A stretch of 64,000 nucleotides of DNA from Chelatococcus albus (GTDB lineage: Bacteria; Pseudomonadota; Alphaproteobacteria; Rhizobiales; Beijerinckiaceae): positions 1-64,000 of the forward strand of contig NZ_JASJEV010000006.1 in NCBI RefSeq assembly GCF_030067675.1. The letters are read 5' to 3'. Under the pieces are notes generated by a model. The model saw nothing but the letters and a program-made list of their open reading frames with translations, made no database searches and had not been told where the DNA came from. Of the stretch, positions 33,226 through 45,864 are shown in pieces. Position 1 is the first letter of the stretch. Every line of letters begins with the position of its first letter. The position numbers were made by a program, and so were the translations under genes.

Positions 33226-35862
33226 ATGACGGTCGAGCGCTACAACCCCAAGGAATCCGAACCGAAATGGCGGACGGCCTGGGACGAGCGCGGGCTGTTC
33301 CACACCCGGAACGATGATCCGCGCCCCAAGTATTACGTCCTCGAGATGTTCCCCTATCCGTCGGGGCGCATCCACATGGGCCACGTGCGCAACTACACGA
33401 TGGGCGACGTCGTGGCGCGCTTCATGCGCGCCAAGGGGTACAACGTCCTCCATCCCATGGGCTGGGACGCCTTCGGCATGCCGGCGGAGAACGCCGCCAT
33501 GGCCAACAAGGTTCATCCCAAGGAATGGACCTACGCCAATATCGCAACCATGCGGGCGCAGCTGAAGTCGATGGGCCTGTCCCTCGATTGGAGCCGTGAG
33601 ATCGCCACCTGCGATCCGGCCTACTACCGCCAGCAGCAGAAGATGTTCCTCGACTTCTTCCGCGCCGGGCTCGTCGACCGCAAGACGGCCAAGGTGAACT
33701 GGGACCCGGTCGACCAGACCGTGCTCGCCAACGAGCAGGTCATCGACGGTCGCGGCTGGCGCTCGGGCGCGCTCGTGGAGCAGCGCGAACTGACCCAGTG
33801 GTTCCTCAAGATCACTGATTTCGCCGAGGAGCTCTACACCGCGCTCGATGGTCTCGATCGCTGGCCGGAGAAGGTCCGGCTGATGCAGAAGAACTGGATC
33901 GGCCGGTCGGAGGGGCTGACCGTTCGTTTCGAACTCGAATCGAATGGTTTGACCGGCGCCGAAACGATCAGCGAGATCGAGGTCTACACGACGCGGCCCG
34001 ATACGCTGTTCGGCGCCAAGTTCGTCGCGCTGGCGCCCGACCATCCCCTCGCCAGGGCCGCGGCCGCCGCCAATCCGATGCTTGCCGCCTTCGTCGAGGA
34101 GTGCCGGCGCACCGGCACGGCCCAGGAGCTGATCGACAAGGCGGAGAAGAAGGGCTTCGACACAGGGCTGCGCGCTGTGCACCCGTTCGACCCCTCCTGG
34201 ACCCTGCCGGTCTATGTCGCGAATTTCGTGCTCATGGAATACGGCACCGGCGCCATCTTCGGCTGCCCAGGACACGACCAGCGCGACCTCGACTTCGTCA
34301 ATGCCCATGGCCTCGGCGTGACGCCGGTTGTTTGCCCGCCCGGCACCGACCCCGCCACCTTCACGATCACCGACACCGCCTATGACGGCGAAGGCCGGAT
34401 GATCAATTCGCGCTTCCTCGACGGCATGACAGTGGCCGAGGCGAAGGAGGAGGTGGCGCGCCGCCTCGAGCGCGAGCTGCGCGCCGGCCGGCCCGTCGCC
34501 CAGCGCAAGGTTAACTTCCGCCTGCGCGACTGGGGCATCTCCCGCCAGCGCTACTGGGGTTGCCCCATCCCGATGATCCACTGCGACGCCTGTGGCGTCG
34601 TGCCGGTGCCGGACGATCAGCTGCCGGTCACCCTGCCGGAGGATGTGAGCTTCGAGGTGCCGGGCAATCCGCTCGACCGGCATCCGACGTGGAAGCACGT
34701 CGCCTGCCCGTCCTGCGGCAAGCCCGCGCGCCGCGAGACGGACACCATGGACACCTTCGTTGATTCGTCCTGGTACTACGCCCGCTTCACCGATCCGCAT
34801 CTGGCCGCCGCGCCGACCGACCGCGCCGTCGTCGACCGCTGGCTGCCGGTAGACCAGTACATCGGCGGCATCGAGCACGCGATCCTGCACCTTCTCTATT
34901 CACGCTTCTTCACCCGCGCCATGAAGGTGACCGGCCATTGCAGCCTGGAAGAGCCCTTCGCCGGCCTCTTCACCCAGGGCATGGTGGTGCACGAGACCTA
35001 CCGAGCTGCGAACGGCGCCTGGCTGCAGCCCGCCGAGGTCCGCATCGAGACCGACAGCGGTGTCCGGCGGGCCGTGCACGCCGCGAGCGGGGCCCCGGTC
35101 GAGATCGGGCCGGTCGAGAAGATGTCGAAGTCGAAGAAGAACACGGTCGACCCGGACGACATCATCGGCACCTACGGCGCCGACACGGCCCGCTGGTTCA
35201 TGCTGTCCGACTCTCCGCCCGAGCGGGACGTGCAGTGGACGGAGGAGGGCGTGCAGGGCGCCTACCGCTTCGTCCAGCGCCTGTGGCGCCTCGTCAACGA
35301 GGTGGTCGAGGTGGCCGGCACCGGCAACGGCGCCGTCGGGACGACGCTGGACGAGCCCTCCCTCCTCCTGCGCAAGGCGACCCACCGGGCCCTTGCCGGG
35401 GTTGAGGAGGACATCGAACGCCTGCGCTTCAACCGCTGCGTCGCGCAGATCTACGAGCTCGCCAACGCCCTGCAGGCGGCGCTCGCCGGCGCGCGCCAGG
35501 GCGAGGTGTCGGCCGACATGCGCTTCGCGCTGCGCGAAGCGGCCACCGTCCTCGTGCAGCTCATCGCCCCCATGATGCCGCACCTCGCCGAGGAATGCTG
35601 GGCCGCCCTTGGCGCGACGACACTGGTCGCCGAGACGCCCTGGCCCGCGGTCGAGCGCGCCCTGCTCGTCGAGGACCAGATCACCCTGCCCGTGCAGGTC
35701 AACGGCAAGAAGCGGGCGGACGTGACGGTCGCCCGCGACGCCGACGCCGCCACGATCGAGGCGGCCGTGCTTGCGCTCGAGGCCGTGCAGCGCGCCACGG
35801 AGGGCCGCCCCGTGCGCAAGGTCATCGTCGTTCCGCAGAGGATCGTGAATGTCGTCGCCTGA
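33226..35862 (+). CDS. leuS: Leucyl-tRNA synthetase
   Basis: Class I synthetase charging tRNA-Leu, 878 residues, the usual bacterial length. HIGH motif appears as [18 protein letters not shown] and the KMSKS loop as EKMSKSKKN (near residue 632). Between them lies the CP1 editing domain with [10 protein letters not shown] and [15 protein letters not shown]. The zinc-finger-like region has CDACG and CPSCG. It heads the leuS-lptE-holA operon, a common alphaproteobacterial order, and its last 14 bases overlap the lptE start. Confidence 0.97.
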   Translation: MTVERYNPKESEPKWRTAWDERGLFHTRNDDPRPKYYVLEMFPYPSGRIHMGHVRNYTMGDVVARFMRAKGYNVLHPMGWDAFGMPAENAAMANKVHPKEWTYANIATMRAQLKSMGLSLDWSREIATCDPAYYRQQQKMFLDFFRAGLVDRKTAKVNWDPVDQTVLANEQVIDGRGWRSGALVEQRELTQWFLKITDFAEELYTALDGLDRWPEKVRLMQKNWIGRSEGLTVRFELESNGLTGAETISEIEVYTTRPDTLFGAKFVALAPDHPLARAAAAANPMLAAFVEECRRTGTAQELIDKAEKKGFDTGLRAVHPFDPSWTLPVYVANFVLMEYGTGAIFGCPGHDQRDLDFVNAHGLGVTPVVCPPGTDPATFTITDTAYDGEGRMINSRFLDGMTVAEAKEEVARRLERELRAGRPVAQRKVNFRLRDWGISRQRYWGCPIPMIHCDACGVVPVPDDQLPVTLPEDVSFEVPGNPLDRHPTWKHVACPSCGKPARRETDTMDTFVDSSWYYARFTDPHLAAAPTDRAVVDRWLPVDQYIGGIEHAILHLLYSRFFTRAMKVTGHCSLEEPFAGLFTQGMVVHETYRAANGAWLQPAEVRIETDSGVRRAVHAASGAPVEIGPVEKMSKSKKNTVDPDDIIGTYGADTARWFMLSDSPPERDVQWTEEGVQGAYRFVQRLWRLVNEVVEVAGTGNGAVGTTLDEPSLLLRKATHRALAGVEEDIERLRFNRCVAQIYELANALQAALAGARQGEVSADMRFALREAATVLVQLIAPMMPHLAEECWAALGATTLVAETPWPAVERALLVEDQITLPVQVNGKKRADVTVARDADAATIEAAVLALEAVQRATEGRPVRKVIVVPQRIVNVVA

Positions 35863-36394
35863 TCACGTCAGCCTGCGCCGCCGGGCACTCTCACTCGCCG
35901 TCGTCGGCACGCTCGCCCTCGGCCTCGCCGGATGCTTCCGGCCCCTCTACGGCACCACAGCGGCCGGCACGTCCGTGCAGGACACGCTGGCGGCCATCGA
36001 CGTGCCGCAGATCAGATCGCCCAACGAGGGACGCCTCGGCCACTACCTGCGCAACGAGCTCGCCTTCGACCTCGGCGGCGGTGCCCCGGTGCAGGCCAAG
36101 CGCTACCGGCTCGAGATCACAACGACCGAACGCGTGCAGACGGCCATCGTGGACACGCAGACCGGTCGCGCCGATTCCGCGACGCTGATCGCCGAGGCGA
36201 CCTATACGCTGAAGCCGCTCGGCGACGGCCCGGCCGTCACCACCGGCAAGGCCATCGCCTCGGCCTCCTACGACCGCTCGTCCCAGCGCTTCACCACCCT
36301 GCGGGCTGCTCGCGACGCTGAGATCCGCGTCGCGAGCCTGCTCGCCGAGCAAATCAAGACACGCATCGCCGCCATGCTTGCGACGCGCTCGTAA
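35849..36394 (+). CDS. lptE: LPS-assembly lipoprotein LptE
   Basis: Outer-membrane lipoprotein, 181 residues, that plugs the LptD barrel and helps place lipopolysaccharide. The signal peptide ends in the lipobox LAGC with the acylated Cys29, followed by FRPLYGTTA, the family signature. The rest is a DUF/RplB-like mixed fold with [18 protein letters not shown]. It starts inside the end of leuS (14-base overlap) and is followed by holA after a 179-base gap with no recognised gene. Confidence 0.9.
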   Translation: MSSPDHVSLRRRALSLAVVGTLALGLAGCFRPLYGTTAAGTSVQDTLAAIDVPQIRSPNEGRLGHYLRNELAFDLGGGAPVQAKRYRLEITTTERVQTAIVDTQTGRADSATLIAEATYTLKPLGDGPAVTTGKAIASASYDRSSQRFTTLRAARDAEIRVASLLAEQIKTRIAAMLATRS

Positions 36395-36573
36395 ACAGGA
36401 GGCGCGCTCACGGCGCAGCCATGCGGCGGTGCAAGCACCATCGCGGTTGCAACGAGGGGGCAGCACGAATAGCCCGGCCCCCGGGGCGGAGGGCTGCTCG
36501 GCCCGAGCGGTCGCACGCTCCTCCGCCGCACGGAGCGGATCTCGAATTCGTCATCAGCTCAGCCGGACGGTCC

Positions 36574-37602
36574 ATGGTCGCAGTCAAGGCGGGAGAGGTG
36601 GATGCGGTCCTGCGCAGGCGGGACGCGCGCATCGTCGTCTACCTGCTCTATGGGCCGGACACGGGCCTCGTCGGCGAGCGGGCAAAGGCACTCGCCGAGG
36701 GCGCTGTCGAGGATCCGGCCGATCCCTTCCAGCTCGTGAAGCTCGATGGCGATGCGGTCGCCGCCGATCCTCTTCGTCTGGCTGACGAGGCCAACACCGT
36801 GCCGCTCTTCGGCGGCCGGCGCGCCATCTGGATCAAGCCGACGAGCCGCAATCTCGTGCCGGCGCTCTCGCCTCTCATCGCTGCCCCGCCCCGCGATGCC
36901 ATCGTCGTCATAGAAGCCGGGGAACTGCAGCGGTCATCGCCGCTGCGCACGCTTTGCGAGAAGTCGCCTGTGGCGCTTGCGCTCCCCTGCTATGCCGACG
37001 AGGCGCGCGACATCGCGGGGCTCGTCGACGAAACCATGCGCGCCGCCGGGCTCGCTATCGGCCGGGAGGCGCGGGAGATGCTGGTTGGCCTCCTCGGCGC
37101 CGATCGAATCGCAACCCGGAACGAACTCGCCAAGCTCGCTCTCTATGCCCACGGACGGCGCGAGGTCACCGCCGAGGACGTCGAGACCGTGGTCGGCGAC
37201 GTCTCGAGACTCGCCATCGACGCGGTCGTGGATTCGACCTTCCTCGGCGATCTTGCCGCCCTCGACCGCGCCTTCGGCCGCTTCTGCGCCGAGGGGATGG
37301 ATGCCGGCGTGCTTCTCGGCTCCGCCCTGCGGCACGCTCTCACACTGGCGCGCGCGCGCAGCGGCATTGATCGTGGGGCAAGCCCGCAGGCGGCGGTCGA
37401 GGGCCTGCGCACGCTCCATTTCAAGCGCAAGAGCGCCGTCGAGCGGCAATTGCGCCTGTGGACGAGCGAGGCGCTGCGGCAGGCCGTCGTCAATCTGGGC
37501 GAGGCCGTGACGGCCACGCGCCGCAACGCGGCCCTCGGCAACCAGCTGGCGCTCAAGGCGCTCTGGGGCCTAGCGCTCCTCGCCCGCCGCGGCGGGCGCT
37601 GA
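36574..37602 (+). CDS. holA: DNA polymerase III, delta subunit
   Basis: Clamp-loader subunit that opens the beta clamp, 342 residues. Features include the early VYLLYGPDTGLVGERAKAL motif, LVKLDGDAVAADPLRLADEA and the collar-domain helices near VAVKAGEV. Start chosen at 36574, which gives MVAVKAGEVDAVLRR, the usual family start; the longer frame from 36421 adds a low-complexity Arg-rich tail. It is the last gene of the leuS-lptE-holA group. A hairpin terminator follows before the convergent parB. Confidence 0.92.
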   Translation: MVAVKAGEVDAVLRRRDARIVVYLLYGPDTGLVGERAKALAEGAVEDPADPFQLVKLDGDAVAADPLRLADEANTVPLFGGRRAIWIKPTSRNLVPALSPLIAAPPRDAIVVIEAGELQRSSPLRTLCEKSPVALALPCYADEARDIAGLVDETMRAAGLAIGREAREMLVGLLGADRIATRNELAKLALYAHGRREVTAEDVETVVGDVSRLAIDAVVDSTFLGDLAALDRAFGRFCAEGMDAGVLLGSALRHALTLARARSGIDRGASPQAAVEGLRTLHFKRKSAVERQLRLWTSEALRQAVVNLGEAVTATRRNAALGNQLALKALWGLALLARRGGR

Positions 37603-37680
37603 CTCGGCTTCCATACCCCTGCCCCCGACACTCCGGACGCCGGCGAGACTTCGCCGGGAGGCTTGTTCCGTCGGGCCTGA

Positions 37681-37719
37681 ACGGCGCGGGGCCGCCCCTG
37701 TCCGAGGCGGCCCCGCCGT
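37681..37719. terminator. Hairpin between convergent holA and parB
   Basis: A long stem, ACGGCG-C-GGGGCCGCC pairing with GGCGGCCCCGCCGT (one bulged base), encloses a 9-base loop. It lies 78 bases past the holA stop and 48 bases past the parB stop, so it can serve both strands. No strong T-tract is present. Confidence 0.6.
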
Positions 37720-37767
37720 CATTGGCACCGATGCTCCGACCCTTAACCCGCCCGCGGGCGCCTTCGC

Positions 37768-38649
37768 TCAGGCCCGCAGGCGCCGGCAGAGCCCGTCGAG
37801 CTGCTCGAGGGTCTTGTAGCGCACACGCACTTCGCCGCCCTGGCCGCGATGGTCGATGTTCACCACGAGCCCGAGCACATCCTCAAGCGCCTGTTCGAGG
37901 GCGCGCGTATCCGGGTCCTTCTCCTTTTTCGTGCGCCGGGTGGCGGGTTGTGCCGTTGCCTCGCCTTGCGCCTCCTCCTGCGCGATGCGCTCGACATCGC
38001 GCACGTTGAGACCTTGCTCGATGACCCTCCGGGCGACGGCCATCGGATCGGCGACGGCAAGCAGGGCGCGGGCATGGCCCGCCGAGAGCTGTCCGTCGTT
38101 CACCAGGACCTTGATGGGCTCGGGCAATTTGAGCAGGCGCAGCGTATTGGCCACATGGCTGCGGCTCTTGCCGATGACCTGACCGAGATCGTTCTGCGAA
38201 TAGCCGAACTCGGCAATGAGCTGTTCATAGCCCGCCGCCTCCTCGAGAGCATTGAGGTCCGCCCGCTGCACGTTCTCGATGATGGCGATCTCGAGCGCCA
38301 CGCGGTCGTCTGCCTCCACGAGCAGAACGGGGACCTCGTGCAGGCCGGCGCGCTGCGCCGCCCGCCAGCGGCGCTCGCCGGCGATGATCTCGTAGACATC
38401 GGCGAGCCCCGGCACCGTGCGCACGATGATCGGCTGGATGATGCCGCGCTCGCGGATCGAGGCCGCGAGATCCTCGAGCTCGGCCTCGGCGAAGCTCTTG
38501 CGTGGATTGCGCGGGTTCGGACGCAGGAACTCGATCGGCACCTGGCGCTGGCCGCGGGCGCGGCCGACGGCAGCGACCTCGTCACCGACGTCGCCGATGA
38601 GAGCGGCAAGTCCTCGGCCGAGGCGGGAACGGGCCAGTTCTTCGGCCAT
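37768..38649 (-). CDS. parB: Chromosome partitioning protein ParB
   Basis: CTP-dependent clamp that loads at parS and spreads, 293 residues. It has the CTP-binding motif GERRWRA (91-97), the N-engagement motif with ENVQRADLNALEEA, the helix-turn-helix YSQNDLGQVIGKSRSHVANT and a C-terminal dimer domain ending DGLCRRLRA. ATG at 38649 gives MAEELARSRLGRGLAALIGD, the ParA-interacting N-terminal end of the family. It follows parA by 53 bases on the same strand, forming the parAB operon. Confidence 0.97.
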   Translation of the reverse strand: MAEELARSRLGRGLAALIGDVGDEVAAVGRARGQRQVPIEFLRPNPRNPRKSFAEAELEDLAASIRERGIIQPIIVRTVPGLADVYEIIAGERRWRAAQRAGLHEVPVLLVEADDRVALEIAIIENVQRADLNALEEAAGYEQLIAEFGYSQNDLGQVIGKSRSHVANTLRLLKLPEPIKVLVNDGQLSAGHARALLAVADPMAVARRVIEQGLNVRDVERIAQEEAQGEATAQPATRRTKKEKDPDTRALEQALEDVLGLVVNIDHRGQGGEVRVRYKTLEQLDGLCRRLRA

Positions 38650-38702
38650 GGGCGACACCTCCGAACGCGAACAGATCATGAACCTTGTGAGAAACGAGCG
38701 GG

Positions 38703-39545
38703 TCAGGCAGCGCGCAGGGCGCGTTCGCGCTGGATGATCTCCGAGGCGAGCCGCAGATAGGCCTGCGCTCCAGCGCATTTCAGGTCGTAGAGCAGGACCG
38801 GCTTGCCGTGCGACGGCGCCTCGGAGACACGCACGTTACGCGGGATGATGGTGTCGTAGACCTTCGAGCCCATGAACTGCTTCACGTCAGCGACGACCTG
38901 GCCTGACAGGTTGTTGCGCGGATCGTACATCGTCAGCACGATGCCGTGGATGGTCAGACGCGGATTGAGCGCGGTCTTCACCTGCTCGACGGTGGTCAGG
39001 AGCTGGCTGAGGCCTTCCAGCGCGAAGAACTCGCATTGCAGCGGCACGAGCACCGCGTCCGATGCGGCGAGTGCGTTGATCGTCAGCAGGTTGAGCGACG
39101 GCGGGCAGTCGATGAGGATATAGGTGAAGGCCTCGCCCTCATCCGCATGCTGCATCAGGTCGTCGATCGCCTTGCGCAGCTTGTGGGCCCGGTCCTTGTC
39201 GGCCGCGATCTCCAGCTCGACGCCGAGGAGGTCGAGAGTCGAGGGCGCCACTGACAGGCAGGGAACCGCGGTCTCGAGCACCGCCTGCCCCAGGCTGACA
39301 GCGCCGATCATCACGTCATAGGTGGAGATGCGGCGGCTGCGCCGGTCGATGCCCAATCCCGTCGAGGCATTGCCCTGCGGGTCGAGATCGACGATCAGCA
39401 CCCGCTCGCCGATGGCGGCCAGCGCCGTCCCGAGATTGATCGCTGTCGTGGTCTTGCCGACGCCGCCCTTCTGGTTGGCGAGCGCCAGGACGCGCGGGGC
39501 GCCCCCCCGCAAGGGGCGGTGGAGAGGATTGCCGTTGTCAGTCAT
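38703..39545 (-). CDS. parA: Chromosome partitioning ATPase ParA
   Basis: Deviant Walker ATPase that moves the ParB-parS complex, 280 residues. The deviant Walker A motif is KGGVGKTTT (Lys26 and Lys31), Walker A-prime is VLIVDLDPQGNAS and Walker B is YILIDCPPSLN. An N-terminal extension of about 17 residues precedes the fold. The ATG at 39545 overlaps the end of rsmG by 8 bases, so parA and rsmG are translationally linked. Confidence 0.97.
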   Translation of the reverse strand: MTDNGNPLHRPLRGGAPRVLALANQKGGVGKTTTAINLGTALAAIGERVLIVDLDPQGNASTGLGIDRRSRRISTYDVMIGAVSLGQAVLETAVPCLSVAPSTLDLLGVELEIAADKDRAHKLRKAIDDLMQHADEGEAFTYILIDCPPSLNLLTINALAASDAVLVPLQCEFFALEGLSQLLTTVEQVKTALNPRLTIHGIVLTMYDPRNNLSGQVVADVKQFMGSKVYDTIIPRNVRVSEAPSHGKPVLLYDLKCAGAQAYLRLASEIIQRERALRAA

Positions 39546-40197
39546 GAGCCTGCCGCTCGCTCAGTTCCCGGACGACGAGGATGCGGGCCTGCGGATCCGT
39601 CTTGCTGGCTACCGCATCGGCCTGGATTCTCCAAGATTTAGAAGCCTCGGTCAATTCGACCTCTAGATCTTGTCCCTTTGGAAAGAGGCCAAGGGTCCCG
39701 GTTCTCAACAGATCTTTCGTCATGCCGAGCAGCACGGTCAGCGGCGCCAGTGCTCGGGCGCTCACCACGTCCACCTTGCCAACGAATTCCGGGATCACAT
39801 CCTCGATGCGCACGTTGTGCACCCGCGCTGGCGCGCCCGTGGCCCGTGACACAGCGCGGAGGAATGCGCATTTGCGGCCGTTGCTCTCGACGAGATCGAC
39901 CTGCGCGCCCGGCGTATCGGCGAGCAGGATCGCGACGACAAGGCCCGGAAAGCCGGCTCCGGAGCCGAGATCGAGCCAGCGCCGCGCCTGCGGCGCGAGC
40001 GCCACGAGCTGGGCCGAATCGGCGATATGCCGGGTCCACACGCGATCGAGCGTCGCCGGTCCGACGAGGTTCTTCACAGCTTGCCAGCGGCGAAGCTCAT
40101 CGACGAATCGGGCCAGACGCTCCTCCGTTTCACGTGAAACGGACATGAGGGCGAGCGCTGCCGCCCGATCATCTGCCCCTGCGATCGGCCGCCCCAT
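39538..40197 (-). CDS. rsmG: 16S rRNA m7G527 methyltransferase RsmG (GidB)
   Basis: SAM-dependent enzyme methylating G527 of 16S rRNA, 219 residues. The SAM motif is WLDLGSGAGFPGLVVAI; VDLVESNGRKCAFLR and VSARALAPL follow, typical of the family. Start ATG at 40197 shares its A with the mnmG stop (TGATG). The coding sequence carries a perfect parS core at 40127-40140, encoding SVSRETEE near the N-terminus. It lies between mnmG and parA in the conserved origin cluster. Confidence 0.96.
   Translation of the reverse strand: MGRPIAGADDRAAALALMSVSRETEERLARFVDELRRWQAVKNLVGPATLDRVWTRHIADSAQLVALAPQARRWLDLGSGAGFPGLVVAILLADTPGAQVDLVESNGRKCAFLRAVSRATGAPARVHNVRIEDVIPEFVGKVDVVSARALAPLTVLLGMTKDLLRTGTLGLFPKGQDLEVELTEASKSWRIQADAVASKTDPQARILVVRELSERQAHD
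40127..40140. promoter_or_regulatory. parS core inside rsmG
   Basis: GTTTCACGTGAAAC is a perfect palindrome and equals the core of the bacterial parS consensus TGTTTCACGTGAAACA; the flanking bases are C and G, so the 16-mer is still symmetric. It sits within rsmG, 0.6 kb from parA, as expected for an origin-proximal ParB loading site. Confidence 0.9.
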
Positions 40198-42095
40198 CAC
40201 AGGGCCTCATCCGGAACGGAGCCGAATCGGTCGTCCGCCGGCGCGTGGTTCATGCGCCTGGCCTGCGCCGCGAGCAAGGTCATCGCCGCCGGCGTCATCC
40301 CTTCGATGCGGGCCGCCTGCCCCAGATTACGCGGCCGCACGGCGGCGAGCTTGCCGCGCAATTCCGCCGACAGGCCGGCCAGACCGCCGAAATCGAGATC
40401 AAGGGGCAGGGCGATAGCCTCGTCGCGACGATAGGCGGCGATATCCGCCGCCTGCCGGTCGAGATAGACGGCATAGGTGGCATCCGTCTCCAGCCGCTCG
40501 GCAAGCGGCGCCGGGATGGTCGCGAGCTCCGGCCAGATGGCCGCGAGCCGCGCCAGATCGATGTCCGGATAGGACAGAAGCTGGAATGCCGTGCGCCGCT
40601 GTCCGTCGCGGTTGAGCTGCAGGCCGTGCCGCGCCGCCTCGCTCGGCGTCAGGGACCGCTGCAGCAATTGAGTGCGCGCCGCGTCGAGCGCCGCCAGACG
40701 CTTGCGGAAATGCGCGCTGCGCTCCCGTCCGACGCAGCCGAGCGACTCCCCCCGCGGGGTCAGACGCTCATCGGCATTGTCGGCGCGCAGGGACAGGCGA
40801 TATTCCGACCGCGAGGTGAACATGCGATAGGGCTCGCTGACGCCGCGCGTCACCAAGTCGTCGATCAGCACGCCGATATAGGATTCGGCCCGGTCAAAGA
40901 CCGCGCCGTCGGCCCCGGCGGCGCTCCGCGCCGCGTTCAGGCCAGCCACCAGCCCCTGCGCCCCGGCCTCTTCGTAGCCCGTCGTGCCGTTGATCTGGCC
41001 GGCGAGGAATAGCCCGCGCACGGCCTTGCTCTCCAGCGTCGGCTCGAGATTGCGCGGATCGACATAGTCATACTCGATGGCATAACCAGGCCGCAGAACG
41101 CTTGCCCGTTCCAAGCCGGGGATCTGCACGATCATGGCCCGCTGCACTTCTTCCGGCAGCGAGGTGGAGATGCCATTCGGATAGACCGTATGGTCATCGA
41201 GCCCTTCCGGCTCGAGGAAGATCTGGTGCCCCTCCCGGTCACCGAAACGCACCACCTTGTCCTCGATCGAGGGGCAGTAGCGCGGCCCGCGCCCTTCGAT
41301 GGCGCCGGAATACATGGGCGTTCGATGAAGATTGGCGCGAATGAGATCATGCACCGCCGGCGTCGTGCGCGTGATGCCGCATTCGATCTGCGGATTGGTG
41401 ATCCGCTCGGTCATCGTCGAGAAGGGCTCGGGTGGTTCCTCGCCCGCCTGGCGCTCGAGCGAAGCCCAGTCGATGGTGCGGCCGTCAAGCCGTGCCGGCG
41501 TCCCCGTCTTCAGCCGCCCCAGGGTGAAGCCGAACCGCTCCAGGGTGGCGGACAGGCCTCTCGCCGGCGCCTCCCCCATGCGTCCGGCTGGAATCCTCAC
41601 TTCGCCGATATGGATGACGCCGCGCAGGAAGGTACCTGTGGTCAGCACGATCGAACCGGCGCCGAATCGACGCCCATCCGTCGTCACCACCCCGGTCACG
41701 CGTCCATCGGCCACGACCACATCGTCCACCTCGGCCGCGACGACCGTCAGATTGTCGATGCTGCGCAAGGCGGCCTGCATGGCGGCCGCATAGAGCTTGC
41801 GGTCGGCCTGGGCCCGAGGGCCGCGCACCGCTGGCCCCTTGCGTCGGTTGAGCACGCGGAACTGAATGCCGCCCTGGTCGGCAACGCGAGCCATCAGGCC
41901 GTCGAGCGCATCGATTTCACGCACCAGATGGCCCTTGCCCAAGCCACCGATCGCTGGATTGCACGACATCGCTCCGACCGTATCGAAGCGGTGCGTCAGG
42001 AGCGCCACGCGCGCCCCGACGCGGGCTGCAGCCGCAGCCGCCTCGGTGCCGGCGTGTCCCCCGCCGACCACGATGACATCGTATCTGGCGTCCAT
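40197..42095 (-). CDS. mnmG: tRNA uridine 5-carboxymethylaminomethyl modification enzyme MnmG (GidA)
   Basis: FAD enzyme that with MnmE modifies U34 of tRNAs, 632 residues. The dinucleotide motif is [19 protein letters not shown] (about residues 10-28); [20 protein letters not shown] carries the conserved Cys/FAD region, [12 protein letters not shown] and [19 protein letters not shown] are further family motifs, and the C-terminal part ([15 protein letters not shown]) binds tRNA and MnmE. ATG at 42095. The next gene, rsmG, begins at its stop codon. Confidence 0.97.
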   Translation of the reverse strand: MDARYDVIVVGGGHAGTEAAAAAARVGARVALLTHRFDTVGAMSCNPAIGGLGKGHLVREIDALDGLMARVADQGGIQFRVLNRRKGPAVRGPRAQADRKLYAAAMQAALRSIDNLTVVAAEVDDVVVADGRVTGVVTTDGRRFGAGSIVLTTGTFLRGVIHIGEVRIPAGRMGEAPARGLSATLERFGFTLGRLKTGTPARLDGRTIDWASLERQAGEEPPEPFSTMTERITNPQIECGITRTTPAVHDLIRANLHRTPMYSGAIEGRGPRYCPSIEDKVVRFGDREGHQIFLEPEGLDDHTVYPNGISTSLPEEVQRAMIVQIPGLERASVLRPGYAIEYDYVDPRNLEPTLESKAVRGLFLAGQINGTTGYEEAGAQGLVAGLNAARSAAGADGAVFDRAESYIGVLIDDLVTRGVSEPYRMFTSRSEYRLSLRADNADERLTPRGESLGCVGRERSAHFRKRLAALDAARTQLLQRSLTPSEAARHGLQLNRDGQRRTAFQLLSYPDIDLARLAAIWPELATIPAPLAERLETDATYAVYLDRQAADIAAYRRDEAIALPLDLDFGGLAGLSAELRGKLAAVRPRNLGQAARIEGMTPAAMTLLAAQARRMNHAPADDRFGSVPDEAL

Positions 42096-42183
42096 CGCCT
42101 TACCTCTCGGAGTGGTCAGTGGCTAGCGCACGACGCAACCCGGGTCAAATGCCGGCAAACCTGAATGGCTGTTTTTACCCGAC

Positions 42184-42197
42184 GTTTCACATGAAAC
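42184..42197. promoter_or_regulatory. parS-like site with one mismatch
   Basis: GTTTCACATGAAAC differs from the parS core in one central base (A for G). It lies in the 186-base gap between mnmE and mnmG. Weak ParB binding or a decayed site is possible. Confidence 0.5.
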
Positions 42198-42281
42198 AGG
42201 AATGGGCATCGTCACGCGGACTCCATCGCCGGCGCCATGTTCCTGCTCAACGCCTGCCGTGCGCCATTGGCATGGCGTGGG

Positions 42282-43601
42282 TCACTTGCCGATGCAGAAG
42301 GAGGAGAAGATGCGATCGAGCACGTCGTCGACGTCGACCCGTCCGGTGACGCGGCCCAGCGCGCGAGCCGCAAGGCGCAGGTCCTCGGCAATCAGCTCGG
42401 CCGGCAGCCGTTGCTCTGCTGCCGACGCCGCACGATCGAGGGCCTCGACGGTATCGGTGAGGGCATGCCGGTGACGTTCGCGGGTGATGAGCGCCTGTCC
42501 GCCGCCGAGTGCCCCCGCCGCGCGCTCGCGAATGGCGGCAAGCAGCTCATCGAGACCGGCTCCCGTGAGCGCGGAGATGACGAGGCCCCTCCCATCGGTC
42601 GTCGTGCCGAGGTCGGCCTTCGTGCACACGTGGAGGACGCCCGCATCGTCCTGGCAAGGAAGTTCCGGAGGCGAATCGATCGCCGATAGCCGCAAGACGA
42701 GATCAGCGGTCGCCGCGCGGGCGCGGGCGCGATCCACACCCTCCTGCTCGATCGGGTCTCGCGTGTCGCGCAGCCCGGCGGTATCGACAAGCACGACCGG
42801 CAACCCGCCGAGGTCGCAGTGCACCTCGATGATGTCGCGCGTCGTGCCGGGAATCGGCGAGACGATGGCCGCCGGACGGTGGGCGAGCGCATTCAGCAGG
42901 GTCGACTTGCCGGCATTGGGTGGACCGGTAATGACGACGGTGAAGCCCTCCCGCAGGCGCTCGCCGCCCCGACCCTTGGCGAGCTCCACCGCGATCTCTC
43001 CGCGCACCGACGCCGCATCGACCAGGGCTTCGCCCAACAGATCCTCAGGCACGTCGGCTTCATCGACGAAATCGAGTTCTGCCTCCGCCAAGGCCAGGGC
43101 ATGGAGCAGACGGCCCCGCCAGTTCTCCACCCGTTGAGCGAGCGCTCCGTCCATCTGCCGCAGCGCCTGCCGGCGCTGCGCCTCGGTCTCGGCGTCAATG
43201 AGGTCGGCGAGGCCTTCCACAGAGCTCAGATCGAGCTTGCCGGCGAGAAATGCCCGCCGGGTGAACTCGCCCGGCTCGGCTACGCGACAGTCCGGCAGCC
43301 CCGTGACGGCGGCGAGCACCGCGGCGATCACGGCACGACTGCCGTGCAGGTGGAACTCCGCGGCGTCCTCGCCCGTGAAGCTGTGCGGCCCCGGAAACCA
43401 GGCGACCAGCCCCCGGTCGAGCAGCTCACCCGTTGCGGGATCGCTGATCGGGCGCAGGCTCAGGCGGCGCGGCTCCGGCAGGCCGCCCACCATCGTTTCG
43501 AGAACGAATCGACTCCCTGCGCCGCTGATGCGCACGACGGCGACCCCGGATCGGCCAAAGCCCGACGCAAGTGCCGCGATGGTGTCCGTGGAACGGGTCA
43601 T
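42282..43601 (-). CDS. mnmE: tRNA modification GTPase MnmE (TrmE)
   Basis: GTPase partner of MnmG, 439 residues. The N-terminal folate-binding domain begins TIAALASGFGRSGVAVVRIS; the inserted Ras-like domain has G1 GPPNAGKSTLLNAL, G3 VDTAGLRDTRD and the switch region SPIPGTTRDII. The C-terminal end is FCIGK, the conserved Cys motif. Start ATG at 43601. It precedes mnmG on the same strand with a 186-base gap. Confidence 0.97.
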   Translation of the reverse strand: MTRSTDTIAALASGFGRSGVAVVRISGAGSRFVLETMVGGLPEPRRLSLRPISDPATGELLDRGLVAWFPGPHSFTGEDAAEFHLHGSRAVIAAVLAAVTGLPDCRVAEPGEFTRRAFLAGKLDLSSVEGLADLIDAETEAQRRQALRQMDGALAQRVENWRGRLLHALALAEAELDFVDEADVPEDLLGEALVDAASVRGEIAVELAKGRGGERLREGFTVVITGPPNAGKSTLLNALAHRPAAIVSPIPGTTRDIIEVHCDLGGLPVVLVDTAGLRDTRDPIEQEGVDRARARAATADLVLRLSAIDSPPELPCQDDAGVLHVCTKADLGTTTDGRGLVISALTGAGLDELLAAIRERAAGALGGGQALITRERHRHALTDTVEALDRAASAAEQRLPAELIAEDLRLAARALGRVTGRVDVDDVLDRIFSSFCIGK

Positions 43602-43807
43602 TGAGACGGATCCGAATCGATGCCGCGCGCCGTTCTGACGACAGGCAGCCGTTTCGCGGCAAGACGTCGCATGTCAACCGGCGTGCCCCGTGACTTCATC
43701 TTGTGCATCTCCCTGACCCCCGTTCGGACACGCGCTCGTGGGTCTGCGGGCTGGCCAGCGGGCGGCTCCAATGCCAAGCTCGGAGCAAGGCGCGGGAGGG
43801 CAGCACC

Positions 43808-45829
<2,022 letters not shown>

Positions 45830-45864
45830 TCGCCATTCCCTTGCCGAGTTCGCGAGGCTCCGGC